A stretch of DNA of 64,000 nt. Source: Deltaproteobacteria bacterium (GTDB taxonomy: Bacteria > Myxococcota_C > UBA6777). The notes beneath the pieces are model-generated. The model did not search any database and was not told the origin of the DNA. It saw only the letters and a list, made by a program, of their open reading frames with translations. Position numbers and translations under genes: made by a program. Numbering within the stretch: the first letter of the stretch is position 1; every line of letters begins with the position of its first letter. Where the stretch lies: the NCBI GenBank assembly GCA_002731275.1, contig PCBK01000070.1, positions 62,001 through 126,000 on the forward strand. Reading direction: 5' to 3'. Positions 43,870 through 52,503 of this stretch are shown piece by piece.

Positions 43870-45939
43870 ATGAACAACAAATATACTCTTTGGAAAAAAC
43901 TGCCGCAGATGTCTTTGTGGGCATTTGTACTGATCGCATCTCTGTTTTTCGCTGCTTGTTCTGGAGGAGAAGGAACTGGAGACGGTGGGACAACACCTGA
44001 TGGAGAAACTGGCGAAAAGGTCTCTCAAAAGGTCGGATACCTTCGTGTCTCTCATATGTCATATGATGCACCTGCTGTTGATATTTCAGTCGATGGGACA
44101 GTCGTCGTCGAAGGTTTGAAGTACGGTGAGTCGTCGGCTTTTCTCGAAGTCCCCATGGGCGAGCGTACTTTGCTCATTACACCTGCCGGGAAGACGGACA
44201 AGCTGTATGAAGACAAAGCGGATGTCTCCGAAGGTGCACGTTTGACCGTCATGGCATATGACAAAGCTGAGTCTTTGAAGGTGAAAGTGCTCAGTGGACC
44301 TGCTGAGCAAATGGCGGACAAAGCGCTTGTGCGTTTTGTGCATGCTTCACCTGATGCACCAAAAGTCGATATCAAAGCAGGTGATCCTGAGAGCACTGCG
44401 ATCTTTGGTGGTGCTTCCTTTGGTGATGTTACTGAATACAAAGCTGTTGATGAAGCCGAGTACGAGTTTGTCGTGACGGCAGCTGGCGATACAAAAGCTG
44501 TGATCTCTTTTGAGAAAGCCAAACTCGAAAAAGGAAAACGCTACACGGTCTTTGCACGTGGTACGTTTGACGCACAAGACAGTGTCGACTTCGGTGTACG
44601 CGTGTTCGTCGACAATGACGAAGGCAAAACGTTCCTCGATCTCAAAGCGAAGACACCTGCGCCTGCAGAGATGTCTAAGGTCCGCGTTTTCCACATGAGC
44701 TACGATGCTCCCAATGTCGATGTCTCTGTCGATGGGAACGTCGCGATCAGCGACCTCGGGTTTGGAATGAGTTCTGGTTATGCTGAGCTGCCTTCTGGTG
44801 AACGTGCTGTGAAGGTGACACCAACAGGAAAGACTGAGCCTGTCGTGATTGACGCCAAGCTCAATCTCGAAGCCAAAAAAGATTACAGTGTCTTCGCCAT
44901 CGGAGCGCTCAAAGATATCAAGCCGCTTGTTGTCGTGGATGAGCGAGCCCCTGCTGCTGGCAAAGCCAAGATCAGACTCGTGCACGCCGCGCCTGATGCG
45001 CCTGCTGTCGATGTCAAAGCCGGTGATCCAACTGCGAGTGCGGCGATTGGCAACATTGCCTTCGGAAAAGCTTCTGACTATATCGAGCTTGATCCTGGCG
45101 AGTATAGCTTCGTTGTCACAGCAGCAGGTGATACAAAGGCGGTCGTGACTTTCGAGAAGGTGAAGCTGGAGGCGGACAAGATTTATACTGCCGTCGCACA
45201 TGGAACACTGGATGGACAGGATTCCTATGACTTTGGTGTACGTGTCTTCGTCGACAACGAAGAAGGAAAAACATTTCTCGATCTCAAAGCGGTGGCTGAG
45301 ACCAAGAAAGTCAGCGTTCGCGTCATCCATACGAGTCACGATGCTCCCAATGTCGATGTCTCTGTCGATGGAAGCGTCGCAATCGGTGACCTTGGGTATG
45401 GAACATCATCTGGTTACGCGATGTTGCCTGTCGGAGAGCGTGTTGTGAAGGTGACCCCAACAGGAAAAACCGAGCCTGTTGTCATCGACGCCAAGCTCAC
45501 CCTCGAAGAAGGCAAAGAGTATACCGTTCTCGCTGTTGGTGAGTTGAGCAGCATTGCACCTGTCGTCGTTGAAGACGAACGTGCCCCAAGCGCTGACAAA
45601 GTGAAGATCCGCTTTGTTCATGCATCTCCTGACGCGCCAGCTGTCGACATTAAAGTCGCTGACCCCGCGTCGAATGCTGTCTTTGCCAATGCAAAGTTTA
45701 AAGACGCGACCAAATACATCGAAGTTGACGAAGGTGAGTATGAGTTCGTTGTGACCGCTGCTGGCGATACAAAAACTGTGATCTCTTTCGACAAGATCAA
45801 GCTGGAAAAAGGCAAGGTCTACACCGTCGTCGCACACGGAACACTCGACGCAAATGACAACTACAATTTCGGTGTACGCGCATTTATCGACAATGGTGAT
45901 GGGAAGACATATGCGGACTTGAACGCCAAGTCCAACTAG
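43870..45939 (+). CDS. Lipoprotein with six DUF4397 domains
   Basis: 689 residues. Lipobox FFAAC, a Gly/Thr-rich tether, then six DUF4397 domains arranged as three alternating A-B pairs: A opens with VRVxHxSxDAPNVDVSVDG, B with VRFVHASPDAPxVDIKxxD and contains EYEFVVTAAGDTK. Each pair is about 207 residues (about 620 bp). DUF4397 is a beta-sandwich domain found in bacterial surface proteins; no enzyme activity is known. The pairs are so alike that they must come from recent tandem duplication. The start follows GGAGGA. Ends shortly before a strong terminator. Confidence 0.9.
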   Translation: MNNKYTLWKKLPQMSLWAFVLIASLFFAACSGGEGTGDGGTTPDGETGEKVSQKVGYLRVSHMSYDAPAVDISVDGTVVVEGLKYGESSAFLEVPMGERTLLITPAGKTDKLYEDKADVSEGARLTVMAYDKAESLKVKVLSGPAEQMADKALVRFVHASPDAPKVDIKAGDPESTAIFGGASFGDVTEYKAVDEAEYEFVVTAAGDTKAVISFEKAKLEKGKRYTVFARGTFDAQDSVDFGVRVFVDNDEGKTFLDLKAKTPAPAEMSKVRVFHMSYDAPNVDVSVDGNVAISDLGFGMSSGYAELPSGERAVKVTPTGKTEPVVIDAKLNLEAKKDYSVFAIGALKDIKPLVVVDERAPAAGKAKIRLVHAAPDAPAVDVKAGDPTASAAIGNIAFGKASDYIELDPGEYSFVVTAAGDTKAVVTFEKVKLEADKIYTAVAHGTLDGQDSYDFGVRVFVDNEEGKTFLDLKAVAETKKVSVRVIHTSHDAPNVDVSVDGSVAIGDLGYGTSSGYAMLPVGERVVKVTPTGKTEPVVIDAKLTLEEGKEYTVLAVGELSSIAPVVVEDERAPSADKVKIRFVHASPDAPAVDIKVADPASNAVFANAKFKDATKYIEVDEGEYEFVVTAAGDTKTVISFDKIKLEKGKVYTVVAHGTLDANDNYNFGVRAFIDNGDGKTYADLNAKSN

Positions 45940-45958
45940 TCTTTACTTGGTACTGACT

Positions 45959-45994
45959 AAAAAGCCCGCGCATGTTCAATGCGCGGGCTTTTTT
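45959..45994. terminator. Bidirectional Rho-independent terminator
   Basis: AAAGCCCGCGCAT (45961-45973), loop GTTCA, ATGCGCGGGCTTT (45979-45991), flanked by A-runs upstream and T-runs downstream. It works on both strands and separates the convergent DUF4397 and thioesterase genes. Confidence 0.95.
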
Positions 45995-46017
45995 GATCTG
46001 TATAGCTTCTGCACTCA

Positions 46018-46428
46018 TCAGGTGATGAGAGCTTGTAAGCCTTCGTAGATGTGCTCAGGGACACGGACGAGTTTGTTCTCTTTATTGACACAGACGAGCT
46101 CAAGTCGACCGTAGACAAGAAGGCGTTGGTGTTGGCTGTGAACGGCCGACTGATGGAAGACGACGCGGTAGGGACTTTCGAGCAGGATGTCTGTGTTGAT
46201 GTGTAGGATGTCGCCGTGAGAGGCGGGTTCTTTGTATGTGATATCGACTTTATAGACGACAAACCCTACGCCTTGCTCTCTGTATAAATCGACGAGCGCG
46301 TCAACACCAAGCAGGTGCTCTCGTGCGCGTTCAAAGTACTTGAGATAGTTGGCGTGGTAAACTGCGCCTGTAAAGTCAGTGTCTTCGTAGTAGATTTGGA
46401 CATCGAGGGTGTGATGAGGGGAAGACAT
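46018..46428 (-). CDS. YbgC/4-hydroxybenzoyl-CoA-type acyl-CoA thioesterase
   Basis: 136 residues, hot-dog fold. YYEDTDFTGAVYHANYLKYFERAREHLL contains the Tyr/Asp active-site motif (DTDxxGxVYHANYLxYxExAR) typical of the YbgC group. YbgC hydrolyses short acyl-CoAs and often sits with the Tol-Pal genes; here it stands alone. The ATG at 46428 follows GGAGTG. The substrate is not evident. Confidence 0.9.
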   Translation of the reverse strand: MSSPHHTLDVQIYYEDTDFTGAVYHANYLKYFERAREHLLGVDALVDLYREQGVGFVVYKVDITYKEPASHGDILHINTDILLESPYRVVFHQSAVHSQHQRLLVYGRLELVCVNKENKLVRVPEHIYEGLQALIT

Positions 46429-46613
46429 ATACACTCCATCTGCGTGGGGGTCTTGGGTACATTGTGAGGAGTGATATCATGTTGCGCACTGTTTTGGAAG
46501 GGTGTTGGGAGGGGCTGGTTTGATCTTTTTCCCACAGGCTGGTAAGTTTCTGTTGCGATTGGATTGTGTCACCTTCATATCACCCCGAAGAAGAGGGGGA
46601 CAGGAGGATGCTT

Positions 46614-47633
46614 ATGCGGATTTTGGTGACAGGTGCGACCGGTTTTTTGGGTGGCGCTCTTGCACGCCGGCTTCAAGATATGGGTCACGAGGTGACTGGA
46701 CTTGGACGAAATGCTGTCGTCGGTGCCCAACTCGAAGAAGATGGAATCACATTTGTACAGGCTGATCTGGCCGATGCACATGCGATGATGCGCGCATGTC
46801 AAGGACAAGATGTTGTCTTTCACTCCGGTGCAAAGTCCGAACTATGGGGGACGATGCGCGAGTTTTATACTGCCAATGTTGTCGGTACAGAGAATATCGT
46901 CGCTGGGTGTCTGCGCCACCATGTTGAGCGCTTGATCCACGTCTCCACACCGGGCATCTATTTTACTGGCGAAGATCGACTCGATATCCGCGAGTGGGAA
47001 CCGCTCCCCAAAAAGCAAGCGAACGCGTATACCCAAACAAAATTATGGGCCGAAGGTGTTGTTGATCGGGCTGTTCGAGAAGGTTTACCAGCCATCATCC
47101 TTCGACCACGTGGGATCGTTGGGGCTGGTGATACTTCTATCCTTCCACGTGTACTCAAGGCTGCCGACTCCGGACGACTTCGCAAAATTGGTAAAGGCCG
47201 GAACATCGCTGACTTTACACACGTCGAAAACGTAGTTGACGCGCTGCTGTTGTGTCTGGAAGCGCCCAAAGAGACCTTCGGGCAAAAATACAACATTACA
47301 AACGGTGAACCTGTCGTTTTATGGGATATTTTATCGACCTTCTGTGGTTGGATGGGATACACACTACCTCCCGGAAGGGTCCCCTTCTCCATCGCGTGGA
47401 ATATTGCGTACGCGATGGAGTGGAAGAGCAAGCTCGTACAGGCAAAAGAAGAGCCTTTTTTGACACGCTATGGTGTTGGGCTGTTGGCGAAAAGTATGAC
47501 GTTGAATATCCAGGCTGCACGTGAGGAGTTGGGGTACACACCCCGGTACGATTCTTGGGACGCAGCGAGAGACTTTGTCGACTGGTGGCGTGCCCAACAC
47601 ACCATCGCAACGACCGAGAAGGCTGCAGCATGA
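46614..47633 (+). CDS. NAD(P)-dependent epimerase/dehydratase (SDR; OleD/3beta-HSD-like)
   Basis: Extended short-chain dehydrogenase, about 339 residues. MRILVTGATGFLGGALARRL is the NAD(P)-binding start, and YTQTKLWAEG the YxxxK catalytic pair. Other family marks: SKSELWGTM, HVSTPGIY and RPRGIVGAGDTSI, as in 3beta-hydroxysteroid dehydrogenase/OleD-like enzymes. AGGAGG precedes the ATG by six bases. Its stop overlaps the start of the KAS III gene (ATGA), so the two are translationally coupled and probably act in one pathway. Confidence 0.85.
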   Translation: MRILVTGATGFLGGALARRLQDMGHEVTGLGRNAVVGAQLEEDGITFVQADLADAHAMMRACQGQDVVFHSGAKSELWGTMREFYTANVVGTENIVAGCLRHHVERLIHVSTPGIYFTGEDRLDIREWEPLPKKQANAYTQTKLWAEGVVDRAVREGLPAIILRPRGIVGAGDTSILPRVLKAADSGRLRKIGKGRNIADFTHVENVVDALLLCLEAPKETFGQKYNITNGEPVVLWDILSTFCGWMGYTLPPGRVPFSIAWNIAYAMEWKSKLVQAKEEPFLTRYGVGLLAKSMTLNIQAAREELGYTPRYDSWDAARDFVDWWRAQHTIATTEKAAA

Positions 47634-48628
47634 CACAAGTATTTCCTGTCAAGATCTTGGGCATTGGCACAGCGGAACCCCGTCGCATCGTGACAAACGA
47701 TGAGTTAGAGGCGCTATGTGGACTTTCTGAGGGGTGGATTTGGCGCAAGAATGGTGTACGTGAGCGGCGTTGGATCGAAGAGGGCGAGACCAACTCCTCT
47801 CTTGGTGCGGCTGCTTCACTGCAGGCGCTCGACGACGCGGGGCTTCAGTGGGAAGATATCGATCTCATCGTGAACGCTTCTGGAACATCCGAACAGTTCA
47901 TTCCAGATGGTGCTCCTCTGATCCAGCGCGAGCTTGGACTTGGTACGTCTGGTATTCCTTGTATGTCCATCCACACGACATGTTTGAGCTTTCTCTTTGC
48001 CATGCAGGTGTGCACGGGGTTATTGGAGACAGGACTCTATCAACGTATCCTCGTCGTGACCGCTGAGATCAGCTCCGTTGGGATGAATTTTCAGCAACCA
48101 CAGAGCAGTACACTCTTTGGGGATGCTGCGACGGCTGTGATTTTTGGACAGACACCAGAGGGAGAATCCTCTGTGATCGAGGCCATGCGTTTTGAGACGT
48201 ATGGTGAGGGTGCACCTCACACTGAGGTCCGTGGGGGAGGGTGTCGTCGCCACCCAAATGATGAACGCACAACACCTGAGGACAACTTATTCCACATGGA
48301 CGGACCTGCTGTCCTCGGTATGGCCGCGCAGTATGCCGGTCCGTTTTTGGAGCGTTTGCGTCCTGGACTGACGCAGGGCTTAGGGGATGTCGATATCGTC
48401 GTCCCTCACCAAGCGAGTAAGGTCGCGCTCCAGGTTCTCGAACACTTCCATTGGCCGGCGTCGCAGATCATGAAGACACTTGAGACCAGAGGAAATTGTA
48501 TCGCAGCGTCCATTCCGTTAACTTTGATAGAGAGTATCCGCGATGGCAAGCTCAAGCGCGGTCAGCGTTGTCTTGCTGTCGGGACAGGCGCGGGGTTATC
48601 CCTTGGTGGCGTGATGTTTGTGTATTGA
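47630..48628 (+). CDS. 3-oxoacyl-ACP synthase III-like (FabH/OleA family)
   Basis: 333 residues, thiolase fold. The Cys-His-Asn triad is visible: C118 in SIHTTCLSF, H260 in VVPHQAS, N289 in RGNCIAASIP. Such enzymes join two acyl chains or start fatty-acid synthesis. The residues around the Cys and the coupled SDR gene make OleA (non-decarboxylative head-to-head condensation) or a secondary-metabolite KAS III more likely than housekeeping FabH. No ACP or other fab genes are adjacent. Confidence 0.85.
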   Translation: MTQVFPVKILGIGTAEPRRIVTNDELEALCGLSEGWIWRKNGVRERRWIEEGETNSSLGAAASLQALDDAGLQWEDIDLIVNASGTSEQFIPDGAPLIQRELGLGTSGIPCMSIHTTCLSFLFAMQVCTGLLETGLYQRILVVTAEISSVGMNFQQPQSSTLFGDAATAVIFGQTPEGESSVIEAMRFETYGEGAPHTEVRGGGCRRHPNDERTTPEDNLFHMDGPAVLGMAAQYAGPFLERLRPGLTQGLGDVDIVVPHQASKVALQVLEHFHWPASQIMKTLETRGNCIAASIPLTLIESIRDGKLKRGQRCLAVGTGAGLSLGGVMFVY

Positions 48629-48649
48629 GTCTTCTCTTTGAGGGAATGT

Positions 48650-49024
48650 CTATTGGGTGAGTCGGGGGAGGATGAGCCCGTAAAAGATCTCCTGTTCGTT
48701 TTCGTAACTCCAGCCTAGATGAGTGTGGCACTGTTTGCACACCTCGATCTGCCAAAAAAATCCACGAAACCAACTGAATTCAGCTGAAGGCATGTCTACA
48801 GGTCGTAGCCCAACTGCGTTCCGAAAGCAGCCGATTTGAAACGCAAAGCCTTCGGGGTTCATGAAGTTGTGTACGTGTTTGCCTTCCACTTCGATGCGTT
48901 GGTGTGATGTGGTGATCGTATGTGCGCAGTGTGCGCAACGAATGGTGTGCTCAGGAGTCTCCTCTGAGTGAGTCTTTGGCCGTTCGAGTAGATCGGTCGT
49001 ATTGTTCGGGGAGTTTTTGCTCAT
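48650..49024 (-). CDS. Cereblon-type CULT domain protein
   Basis: 124 residues. The domain fits the CULT fold (cereblon domain that binds thalidomide and similar ligands): C30-x2-C33 and C96-x2-C99 are the zinc-binding cysteines, and W85, W91 and W105 (SWFRGFFW and LGWSYE) are the three Trp of the binding cage. FMNPEGFAFQI and FYGLILPRL also match the cereblon pattern. CULT domains occur in few bacteria (for example Magnetospirillum). An N-terminal Ser/Thr-rich extension of about 27 residues precedes it; no DDB1-binding part. The ATG overlaps the stop of the upstream gene by four bases (ATGA). Ligand and role unknown. Confidence 0.85.
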   Translation of the reverse strand: MSKNSPNNTTDLLERPKTHSEETPEHTIRCAHCAHTITTSHQRIEVEGKHVHNFMNPEGFAFQIGCFRNAVGLRPVDMPSAEFSWFRGFFWQIEVCKQCHTHLGWSYENEQEIFYGLILPRLTQ

Positions 49025-49692
49025 GGGTTCGCGAGGTGTTCGTTGAAGGTCAGACCTTCCTCTTTGCCGTGTGGGGTGAGGCTCCAGTGCTGATTTTCGT
49101 ATTGGACCCAACCTTTCTCTTGCGCGAAGGAGATTGCGCGTTGGAAAGCCTCTGGGATGGATTCGTTGTGTGCGATCAACATCGCGCGCAGCATTTTTCC
49201 GGCTTTCTCTGGAATAGGAGAGGCTGGGAGCGCTTTCTCCATCAGGGTCGGCTCGGGGAGCTGGCTGGCTTGCTGGAGTGCCTTGCAGATCTTGACAGCG
49301 TCGTAGACAGCTTGCACGTCAGAACTGTCGATGCGTCCTCTCTCCGGCGCATATTCAAGCTCAAGCCACTGCTTTCCTTTGTCTGTGATCTGGTAGGTGG
49401 TTTTGGATTGCTCTTCAATGTAGGCGGAGGTCTTTGCGTGCTGAAAGAGATTCCTGAATCGTTTCTCGATCACACGTTGTTCTCGTCTGTACTTGAAACG
49501 TAGGAAAAAATTCAGCAAAAATTTGAGCCAAAAAGGGTAGTGAGCAGGCAACTGCTCTTTCATTTTTTGTTTGACGACTCGAAAGGAGGGACCGCCGAGT
49601 GTCTCCAACATCCACTCTTTGGATTTGGCTTCGCCTGCTTTATCGAGCTCTTCGAGGACGATCGCGAGGAAGTCGAAGTCTTTGCTATGCAT
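49021..49692 (-). CDS. Putative tandem winged-helix protein, coupled to CULT gene
   Basis: About 223 residues. Two segments end with winged-helix-type wing phrases: TTYQITDKGKQWLELEY (near 110) and HWSLTPHGKEEGLTF (near the C-terminus), which suggests two winged-helix DNA- or protein-binding domains. The stretch FWLKFLLNFFLRF is hydrophobic enough to consider one amphipathic or membrane-associated helix. ATG at 49692 has GGAG at ideal distance; the ATG at 49698 is too close. Its stop overlaps the CULT gene start. Function unknown; a ligand-responsive regulator pairing with the CULT protein is speculation. Confidence 0.6.
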   Translation of the reverse strand: MHSKDFDFLAIVLEELDKAGEAKSKEWMLETLGGPSFRVVKQKMKEQLPAHYPFWLKFLLNFFLRFKYRREQRVIEKRFRNLFQHAKTSAYIEEQSKTTYQITDKGKQWLELEYAPERGRIDSSDVQAVYDAVKICKALQQASQLPEPTLMEKALPASPIPEKAGKMLRAMLIAHNESIPEAFQRAISFAQEKGWVQYENQHWSLTPHGKEEGLTFNEHLANP

Positions 49693-49785
49693 CCACATTC
49701 TCCACTCATGTACGGTTTGAAAACACTACGATCTATTTTGGGGAGGCGACGTCTTGTGGTCAAGCATCTTTTGCCCTAGTGGGCT

Positions 49786-50961
49786 TCAAGCCATCTTGAG
49801 GACGATCTTTGCATCGGGAGTTCCGAGGTGCTCTGCGATGTCTTTGGCTTCACGAAGAACCGCCGCTTTGTGAGCGCGTGTGTTCCAACCGGAGAGCAGC
49901 GTGAGCTGGAGCGTGAATGTCTTTTTTGTAGATTTGTGCTTCCAAGTCGCGACAATTCGGCCTCGTGCAAGAACCACAGCGGAGACTCGTGCGGCTTTTC
50001 CCCAGATCTGTTTGCGTTCGTCTTGTTGTGGGACCGCCCAATTTTTGTCAGCGTGCCCCATCAACATCGAGTCATACGACGGGAGTAGGCGGACAGGCCA
50101 CTTCTTTGCGCTCTTTGGGGGGAGCTCGCAGAGTGTCTCGACATCCTCTCGGCATAACCACAAGTCCGAACGTTCACCGCAGCTTACAGAGAGCAAGGCG
50201 TCTTGTTCGTGTAGGCGAGCCATCCACGTCTTGACCTCTTTGATACGGGTGCCAAAAAAGTGTGCGATGTCTTTGATGGTCGCTGGTCCATATGTGCTGA
50301 GATAGCGCTTGGCCAAGGATGCTGCAGCCTCGACTGGATCTGTTTGCGAAGGCCACGCCAGCGAAGGAAGCCAATGTTCGCGGTATGCGTAGGCTTGTTC
50401 GCTACCTTGTTTGAAGACAGTACAGACATCTCCCTTTGCTGAGAGTTGCCAGATCAACCTTCCTGCCGCAAAGTGTGTGGGGGTTTTGTTTGCTTTTTCC
50501 GCAACTGGCGCAACCTTGTCGTGTAGTGTTTGTGAGACGACGTGATAGAGGTCTTTACGTGTGAAGGGGGTATCAAGTGACGCGATATACTCGCGGGCAC
50601 GTTGGAGATCATCTTCATCCGCCATCCCGCCCCGGCGTCCGGAGTAAACCCACTCACTACGTGCGGCGGCGATCAGGGGCCAATCTTGTGCGTCGTACAA
50701 GTGGACGGTGTCACGTTGTCCCCACGTTCGGATGAGTGTTCGCTCTTGCCACAAGGCTGTTTTGAGTGCTTCTGCGGTGGGACGATTGGCTGTGCGTTGA
50801 CTGAGCGCTTTGAGGGCTGGAGCTTCGAGCTGTGCCTGACCGCCGAGGAGGGAGGAGGCTGCAGCTTCAGGAGTCGCTGCACCACGACCTGCGAGCCCTC
50901 CACGTAAGGCTCGGAAATACAAGACCTGTTCTTCTGTGACGTCGAGCTGCTCTGTTGACAT
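49786..50961 (-). CDS. Winged-helix (HTH_42 / AlkZ superfamily) protein
   Basis: 391 residues. The pattern RTWGQRDTVHLYDAQDW and the C-terminal RLLPSYDSMLMGH match the HTH_42 family, which includes AlkZ and AlkX, DNA glycosylases that unhook alkyl-guanine crosslinks. Here the catalytic Gln-x-Gln of AlkZ is not clear: TWGQRD has only one Gln. So it may be a DNA-binding relative. The gene is between the TlpA-like gene (20 nt) and the winged-helix gene (93 nt), all on the minus strand. Confidence 0.75.
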   Translation of the reverse strand: MSTEQLDVTEEQVLYFRALRGGLAGRGAATPEAAASSLLGGQAQLEAPALKALSQRTANRPTAEALKTALWQERTLIRTWGQRDTVHLYDAQDWPLIAAARSEWVYSGRRGGMADEDDLQRAREYIASLDTPFTRKDLYHVVSQTLHDKVAPVAEKANKTPTHFAAGRLIWQLSAKGDVCTVFKQGSEQAYAYREHWLPSLAWPSQTDPVEAAASLAKRYLSTYGPATIKDIAHFFGTRIKEVKTWMARLHEQDALLSVSCGERSDLWLCREDVETLCELPPKSAKKWPVRLLPSYDSMLMGHADKNWAVPQQDERKQIWGKAARVSAVVLARGRIVATWKHKSTKKTFTLQLTLLSGWNTRAHKAAVLREAKDIAEHLGTPDAKIVLKMA

Positions 50962-50981
50962 GGTGTGTCCTTTTGTCTGGC

Positions 50982-51743
50982 CTATGGAGCTGGTTTAAAC
51001 CATCGGTAGAGGTTGATCCAGACACCTCGCCACCAAAAGCCGATGGGAGATAAGAATCCCGAATCTTTTGAGACGACACGGCCCTTTTGGTCGAGGAAGT
51101 ATGTCGTAGGGAAGCGGTCGATCTTGTATTGACTGCTGATCCTCTGATTTCCGATGAGGACAGGGTAGTTGAGTTGTTTTTCCTTGTAGAGCTGATCGAT
51201 TTTTTTGCGCCGGTGTCCGTCGACAACGACCGTCAAAAACACAGGATCTTTTTTGTAGTAGGGGCTGATCCACTTCATGGTGGGCATGTTCATCTTGCAA
51301 ACAGAGCACCATGTCGTCCAAAAGTGAAGGATGACTCGCTTGCCCTTGAATTGGGAGAGTGTGACACGTTTGCCGTTGATATCGACCAGTGTAAAGTTCG
51401 GTGCCTTTTTTCCGATCGGTAACATCTTGAGGGTTTGGTAGGTCGTAATGCCCAAATAAAGCCCAAGCAAGAGTCCTGCCTGCCAGAGAAAGGAGCGTAC
51501 TTTTTGTCCCCAAGTTCGTTTGACTTCACCTTCTTCATTGGACGAAGTTTTTTCTTCGGATGGAGCCTCTTCTTCGCTCTTTGTTGTCTTGGTATCCTCC
51601 TCTTGTTGGGCTTGTTGGGAGGGTTTGGACTCTTTCTCTTGCTTGGATGGGGTTGCGGGTTCTTCTTTTGTGGTCTCTTTTTTGGGTGAAGTGCTTGTTT
51701 TACGTGAAGGGGGTGTTTTCTTTTTGCGTTTTTTTTTGCCCAT
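50982..51743 (-). CDS. TlpA-like thioredoxin with Lys/Glu-rich cytoplasmic tail
   Basis: 253 residues. Residues 1-78 are a charged Lys/Glu/Ser/Thr-rich tail, 84-101 a transmembrane helix, and the rest a thioredoxin-like domain with WCSVC (C146, C149) and the cis-Pro segment RFPTTYFLD. The topology (basic end inside) puts the thioredoxin domain in the periplasm, as in TlpA/ResA, where it reduces disulfides. The DsbD-like protein at 27.6 kb could supply the electrons. It starts 29 nt after the SMUG1-like gene. Confidence 0.85.
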   Translation of the reverse strand: MGKKKRKKKTPPSRKTSTSPKKETTKEEPATPSKQEKESKPSQQAQQEEDTKTTKSEEEAPSEEKTSSNEEGEVKRTWGQKVRSFLWQAGLLLGLYLGITTYQTLKMLPIGKKAPNFTLVDINGKRVTLSQFKGKRVILHFWTTWCSVCKMNMPTMKWISPYYKKDPVFLTVVVDGHRRKKIDQLYKEKQLNYPVLIGNQRISSQYKIDRFPTTYFLDQKGRVVSKDSGFLSPIGFWWRGVWINLYRWFKPAP

Positions 51744-51772
51744 CTTTGTCTCCGAGTCGTGTGTGGATGGTG

Positions 51773-52495
51773 TTAGATCGAGAAGCCTGCTTGCTCCATC
51801 GCGTCTTCAGCTTTGCCAGACCAGTTGTGTTGTGCTTGAGGGCTCGCTGGGCTTGGGTGCAGCACACGCTGAATGGTCACATCCAATCCTTTGAGGGCAT
51901 GACGCGCACGAGACTCGACAAACGCTCCTACCGGGAAAACGTATGTTGGTTTCAGGTATAAGACGGTGTCGCGAAGGGCTTTGTCGCAATGAGGGAAGAG
52001 TTCCTGTTTTTTGGCTTTCGGTAGCTTGTCTGGTGTGCGGTTTCGGCCACTCTCTTCCATGAAGGAGAGCGGGCAATAGCAAGTGACAAAGAAGCGAGAG
52101 AAGAATTGCGTCGGAGTCTCAAAGCGCTCCTTGGCCCAGCCCCACAGGCGAGCGCCGCTGACCTCTTTTCGTTTGCAGTCGAATCCTTCGATGGGTCTCT
52201 TCGGATGCTCAATCGGGGGTTTCTCGATCGTCCCTGAGACACCTAGCCAATCTCTGATCAACGGCACATGGCCAAACGGTACACCTGTCTGTGCCATTCC
52301 CCACGGGCCTGGGTTCATCCCGATCAGGAGGGCCTCTCTTGGTGTTTGTGTGCCGTACATGTCGAGGTAGTTGGCGTGGGCTTCCCAGGTGTACATCACC
52401 GAGTTGTAGACGTGGGTAATGGGCGCGTCAAATGAGATCGTATCGACGGCATCTGCGAGTTCTCGACTGATGTCGATCAGGTTCTTGGTGGACAT
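51773..52495 (-). CDS. SMUG1-type uracil-DNA glycosylase
   Basis: 240 residues. GMNPGPWGMAQTGVPFG (59-75), EHPKRPIEGFDC, EVSGARLWGW and VLHPSPASPQA correspond motif by motif to animal SMUG1. The family removes uracil and 5-hydroxymethyluracil from single- and double-stranded DNA. GMNPGP is the catalytic-water loop and HPSP the DNA-intercalating loop. SMUG1 is mostly eukaryotic; a limited number of bacteria have it. It lies between the MnmC-like methyltransferase and the TlpA-like gene. Confidence 0.92.
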   Translation of the reverse strand: MSTKNLIDISRELADAVDTISFDAPITHVYNSVMYTWEAHANYLDMYGTQTPREALLIGMNPGPWGMAQTGVPFGHVPLIRDWLGVSGTIEKPPIEHPKRPIEGFDCKRKEVSGARLWGWAKERFETPTQFFSRFFVTCYCPLSFMEESGRNRTPDKLPKAKKQELFPHCDKALRDTVLYLKPTYVFPVGAFVESRARHALKGLDVTIQRVLHPSPASPQAQHNWSGKAEDAMEQAGFSI

Positions 52496-52503
52496 ACTGG
52501 CCT

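Noticed and set aside
44347-45339. 330-codon minus-strand frame opposite the DUF4397 gene
   Set aside because: Antisense shadow of repeated coding sequence; no ribosome site or recognisable motif.
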